A stretch of DNA of 64,000 nucleotides from Skermanella stibiiresistens SB22 (GTDB taxonomy: Bacteria; Pseudomonadota; Alphaproteobacteria; Azospirillales; Azospirillaceae). Under the pieces are notes generated by a model that saw only the letters and a program-made list of their open reading frames with translations, searched no databases and was not told where the DNA came from. The DNA lies in the NCBI RefSeq assembly GCF_000576635.1, contig NZ_AVFL01000002.1:124001-188000 (forward strand). Direction: 5' to 3'. Both the position numbers and the translations under genes were made by a program. This document shows, one piece after another, positions 61,219-64,000 of this stretch. Within the stretch, counting starts at the first letter, position 1. Each line of letters begins with the position of its first letter.

Positions 61219-61791
61219 TCATGACCGGACTTGATCCCGTGGACACCCACCCAAGGTCTCCCACTCACGCCGCAGGATGGCGTATTGCATGGTGTTCTCG
61301 TAGATCGGATTGCCCGCGGCGTCTTTGGTGAACGATACGAACTCGACGAATACGCCTTCCAGGCGCATGCCCAGCTTTTCGCAGAGGCGCCGCGAGGGTT
61401 TGTTGTGGTCTTCGACATAGGCGTAAAGTCGGCGAAAACCCTTTGCCCGGAAAAGATGGTCGAGCAGGGCCCTAGCGGCTTCGAACGCATATCCCTGACC
61501 ACCGAACCGCGGATTGAGGTTCCAGCCGACCGAGGCCGTTTCGTCCTCCTCATCCTCTCCGGCGCCGCCGAACAGATCGCCGATCACCTGACCAGTCCCT
61601 TTCAGGCAAATCGCCACGCGGCCCTCGTCGAGGGCGCGCTTCCCGACCTCGATCTCCGCCTCAGCCAAATCCGCGAGCTTGAGCGAGAGGAAGCAGGGGG
61701 CGGTGGGTGCGCGTAGATAAGCGAAGAGGTCCGCCGCATCGCCCTCCCGGAAGGGTCTGAGGATCAGGCGCTCGGTTTCGATGATCAGCAT
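61219..61791 (-). CDS. GNAT acetyltransferase, RimJ/RimL-like
   Basis: A 190-aa acetyltransferase. It has IIETERLILRPFREGDAADL at the start, the acetyl-CoA loop region FGGQGYAFEAARALLDHLF, and VEDHNKPSRRLCEKLGMRLEG near the end, typical of the RimJ/RimL group that acetylates ribosomal protein N-termini or small amines. Start ATG 61791 has a GGAG site. It lies just after the MFS pump gene, same strand, and may share its transcript. Confidence 0.88.
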   Translation of the reverse strand: MLIIETERLILRPFREGDAADLFAYLRAPTAPCFLSLKLADLAEAEIEVGKRALDEGRVAICLKGTGQVIGDLFGGAGEDEEDETASVGWNLNPRFGGQGYAFEAARALLDHLFRAKGFRRLYAYVEDHNKPSRRLCEKLGMRLEGVFVEFVSFTKDAAGNPIYENTMQYAILRREWETLGGCPRDQVRS

Positions 61792-61814
61792 GTCCGATAC
61801 TCCGCGAAAGGGCG

Positions 61815-63338
61815 TCAATGATGCGCGCGGGAAAGGCCGCGATATCCAGCGAGGGTGAGGAACACCACGACCGCCAGCGCCGCGATCACCAAGGCGGCCG
61901 TCGTCAGGAGGACCGCGTGCGTTTGGGTGAAGGCGGCCTTGCCCGCCTCGATCAATGCCGCGCCCTGCTCACCCGGAAGCTCACTGGCGACGATGAAGGC
62001 ATCTCCGATCGTGCGGGAAGCCTGTTCGGCAAAAGCCTGTGATTGGCTGGCGGGCAGTTCGATGGCGCGACTGAACACGCTCGACATGAAGACGCCGAAC
62101 AGGGTGATCCCGAGACCGGTGCCCAACTCATGACCCGTCGCCTCCAGCGAGCCCGCCGCGCCGCCCTCGCGACCATCGACGGAGCCCATGATGGCGATCG
62201 ACGAGGCCGTCAGTCCGATGCTGAGCGTGAGCCCGAGAATGGCAAGCGCGAATGGAACGAGGAAGCCCGGATCGTGGAAGTCGCTTCGCGCGAGAGACAC
62301 CAGCGCACCCGCCGAGATCAAAAGCGAAACTGTGGTGACCAGCCGCAAACCGAACCGGTTGGACAGGTGGCTCGCGACTGGACCGCCCACGGCCGCCGCC
62401 GCCATGATGGGGATCATGAAGATGCCGGCCTGCAGCGGTGTCTTACCCAGCACATATTGCAGTTCCTGCGCCAGCGTCAACTCGACGCCGGCCAGCGTCC
62501 CCGATGCGACGATGGCCATGATCAGGCCAGCGACGATCGCGGGATGGGACAGGAGCGACAGGTCCAGCATCGGCTCGGACGACCGGAGTTGCTGGCGCAC
62601 GAACAGCGTCAAGGCCGCGATGCCGAAGACAACCACCAGAACTATGATTGGCGGAGGCTGCCCGCCGCCGAACCCGGCCTTGACGCCATATACGATTGAT
62701 ATCATGCCGGCGATCAGCGGCAACGCCTGACCGATGGCCCACTTTCCAGACGTGGTCCGTTCGACGCGCGGTAGTAGGACATGGCAGGCCGGCGCCACCA
62801 ACAGCATTACCGGCACATTGATCAGGAATACCGAGCCCCACCAGAAGTGCTCCAGAAGAGCGCCGCCGACGAGCGGCCCGACCGCGGCGCCGGCGGCTCC
62901 GACCATGCCCCAAAGGCCTAGAGCCATGGCGCGCTCGCCCTCATCTTCGAATGTCTTGCGGATAAGTCCCAGCACGCACGGCATGATCATCGAGCCGCCC
63001 AGAGCCAGGAGCACGCGCGCGGCGATCAGCATGGCGGAGCTTTGCGCGAAGGCGGCCCATGCCGAGGCCACTCCGAAGATGACGAGGCCGATGAGCAGGA
63101 TCACGCGGTTGCCAACCCGGTCCGCGAGTGTGCCCATCGGGACCAATAGCCCCGCCATCAGTAGCGGATAGATATCCATGATCCACAGCACTTCGGTGCC
63201 GGAGGCATTCAGCGATTGCGTCAGCGTCGGGACGGCGACATGCAGGATTGTCATGTCGAGGACCGCCGGGAGGAAGGCCATCATGACGGCGACGAGGACA
63301 AGCCAGCGGTTGGCCGGGAGGGAAGCGGACGACATCAT
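61815..63338 (-). CDS. DHA2-family MFS drug efflux pump (EmrB/QacA type)
   Basis: A 507-aa protein with 14 predicted membrane helices. It starts WLVLVAVMMAFLPAVLDMTI and has the family's DMTILHVAVPTL motif in helix 1 and LADRVGNRVILLIGLVIFG in the first loop, and GSSVFLI-like segments further in. Members export lipophilic antibiotics or dyes by proton antiport. It is divergent from a TetR regulator across an 81-bp gap with a palindrome, the usual repressor/pump pairing. Starts at 63338 or the second ATG at 63335. Confidence 0.92.
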   Translation of the reverse strand: MMSSASLPANRWLVLVAVMMAFLPAVLDMTILHVAVPTLTQSLNASGTEVLWIMDIYPLLMAGLLVPMGTLADRVGNRVILLIGLVIFGVASAWAAFAQSSAMLIAARVLLALGGSMIMPCVLGLIRKTFEDEGERAMALGLWGMVGAAGAAVGPLVGGALLEHFWWGSVFLINVPVMLLVAPACHVLLPRVERTTSGKWAIGQALPLIAGMISIVYGVKAGFGGGQPPPIIVLVVVFGIAALTLFVRQQLRSSEPMLDLSLLSHPAIVAGLIMAIVASGTLAGVELTLAQELQYVLGKTPLQAGIFMIPIMAAAAVGGPVASHLSNRFGLRLVTTVSLLISAGALVSLARSDFHDPGFLVPFALAILGLTLSIGLTASSIAIMGSVDGREGGAAGSLEATGHELGTGLGITLFGVFMSSVFSRAIELPASQSQAFAEQASRTIGDAFIVASELPGEQGAALIEAGKAAFTQTHAVLLTTAALVIAALAVVVFLTLAGYRGLSRAHH

Positions 63339-63370
63339 TCACCTGAACAAGGATTGCGCCGCAGATATAA

Positions 63371-63390
63371 ATACATACGTATGGATTTCA
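63371..63390. promoter_or_regulatory. putative operator in the divergent pump/TetR promoter
   Basis: A perfect 10-bp palindrome CATACGTATG (63374-63383) is extended by nearly symmetric A/T flanks to about 20 bp. It lies between the two divergent start codons, about 35 bases from each. A TATAAAT-like -10 overlaps it. TetR-family repressors bind such sites, so this is the likely binding site of the neighbouring regulator. Confidence 0.6.
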
Positions 63391-63419
63391 ATCGCCATCG
63401 GTGGTGAAGGAGCGACGAG

Positions 63420-63962
63420 ATGGGCAGAAAACCGACGATCACGCGTGAGGGGTTGCTCGAAATCGCCGAAGGGATCGTTCGCGGTGAAGGCGCGGCCGGC
63501 CTGACCATCAATGCCTTGGCCAAGGCGGCCCGCATCTCGAAGGGTGGTGTACAGTATTCATTCTCGTCGAAAGACGATCTGGTCCGCGCGCTGATCGAGA
63601 GATGGACGCGCCAATTCGACGAGTTGCTTGGTGGAATGGACGACGTTCCGCCGGCCGACCTCGTCCGGAAGTACATCAGGGTCATGCGCGGTTCGCAGGC
63701 GGCCATGAACGCCAAAATGGCCGGGCTGATGATCGCCTACATCCAGAACCCGCAAAACATCGCGGAAACCCGCCAGTGGTACCGTGCCATGTTCGAGCGC
63801 CTGGGCGGCGGAGCGCCCGATGCGCAGGCGGCCCGTGTCGCCCTGCTGGCGGTCGAAGGCCTCTTCCTGCTGCGCATCACAGGGATGGATGAAGACGGCG
63901 AATGGAGTGCTTTTCTCGACGACGTGGAGAGCGTCTTCGAGCACTTACTGGAGAAACAATAA
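63420..63962 (+). CDS. TetR/AcrR-family transcriptional regulator
   Basis: A 180-aa repressor-type protein. The N-terminal DNA-binding domain (residues ~5-55) shows TITREGLLEIAEGIV and the helix-turn-helix LTINALAKAARISKGGVQYSF. The rest is the variable ligand-binding domain. It is divergent from the MFS pump and likely represses it, releasing the operator when a pump substrate binds. Confidence 0.92.
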   Translation: MGRKPTITREGLLEIAEGIVRGEGAAGLTINALAKAARISKGGVQYSFSSKDDLVRALIERWTRQFDELLGGMDDVPPADLVRKYIRVMRGSQAAMNAKMAGLMIAYIQNPQNIAETRQWYRAMFERLGGGAPDAQAARVALLAVEGLFLLRITGMDEDGEWSAFLDDVESVFEHLLEKQ

Positions 63963-64000
63963 GCCGCCATCAGGCACAGGTTTGGAGCGAAAACGCTAAG

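Overview
The window is high-GC, gene-dense bacterial chromosome. The organism looks like an alphaproteobacterium of the Rhodospirillales, close to Azospirillum or Skermanella. Supporting signs are a purine cluster with separate purS, purQ and purL next to bolA and a monothiol glutaredoxin, the F1-ATPase zeta (DUF1476) gene beside purB, a gltX-cysS-cimA-trmJ string, a complete liv transporter operon, three MCP-type receptors and CsbD-like stress proteins. This placement is inferred from gene content, not from a database search. I saw no rRNA, tRNA, CRISPR array, insertion sequence or prophage.

Layout. 1-2.2 kb: the end of a LysR regulator, two tiny membrane proteins and a helix-turn-helix protein with a long Pro/Ala-rich tail. 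3-9.7 kb: a DegP-type protease, a membrane-anchored CsbD-like protein, a zinc-dependent phospholipase C-like protein, RidA, a ROK sugar kinase, a secreted unknown protein and the AzlCD exporter. 10.1-15.9 kb: livHMGF, a small membrane gene and livK, closed by a strong terminator. 16.7-19.0 kb: a carbonic anhydrase/SulP pair, probably for bicarbonate. 19.6-27.3 kb: glutathione reductase, class II DAHP synthase, nicotinate phosphoribosyltransferase, a globin-MCP-PilZ receptor and a NadE homologue that has lost its catalytic residues. 27.4-33.9 kb: a di-heme peroxidase fused to a cupredoxin, then gltX, cysS, cimA and trmJ. 34.0-40.6 kb: a small gene behind a near-perfect sigma-54 promoter, an orphan response regulator, a YfiR-like gene broken by an in-frame amber codon, a TonB-dependent receptor, an MCP and rpsD. 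40.7-52.6 kb: a REP-like palindrome, a RarD permease, another MCP and the purine biosynthesis region. That region also holds yceI, a DNA glycosylase, an NRDE protein, the zeta subunit and a second CsbD protein. 52.7-64 kb: a receiver/degenerate-kinase protein, a class II aldolase, radC, map, sfsA, a rhodanese, a GFA-type protein, a second REP-like palindrome, a Tat-exported metallo-beta-lactamase-fold protein, nagA, a GNAT, and a DHA2 efflux pump facing its TetR regulator.

Most of the window is housekeeping. The parts that stand out are: (i) the full-length NadE pseudoenzyme; (ii) the YfiR-like / TonB receptor / MCP cluster, which looks like an envelope-spanning sensory module whose first gene carries a stop codon; (iii) the small protein with a sigma-54 promoter; (iv) the globin-MCP-PilZ and peroxidase-cupredoxin fusions; and (v) two related long palindromes with compensatory arm changes.
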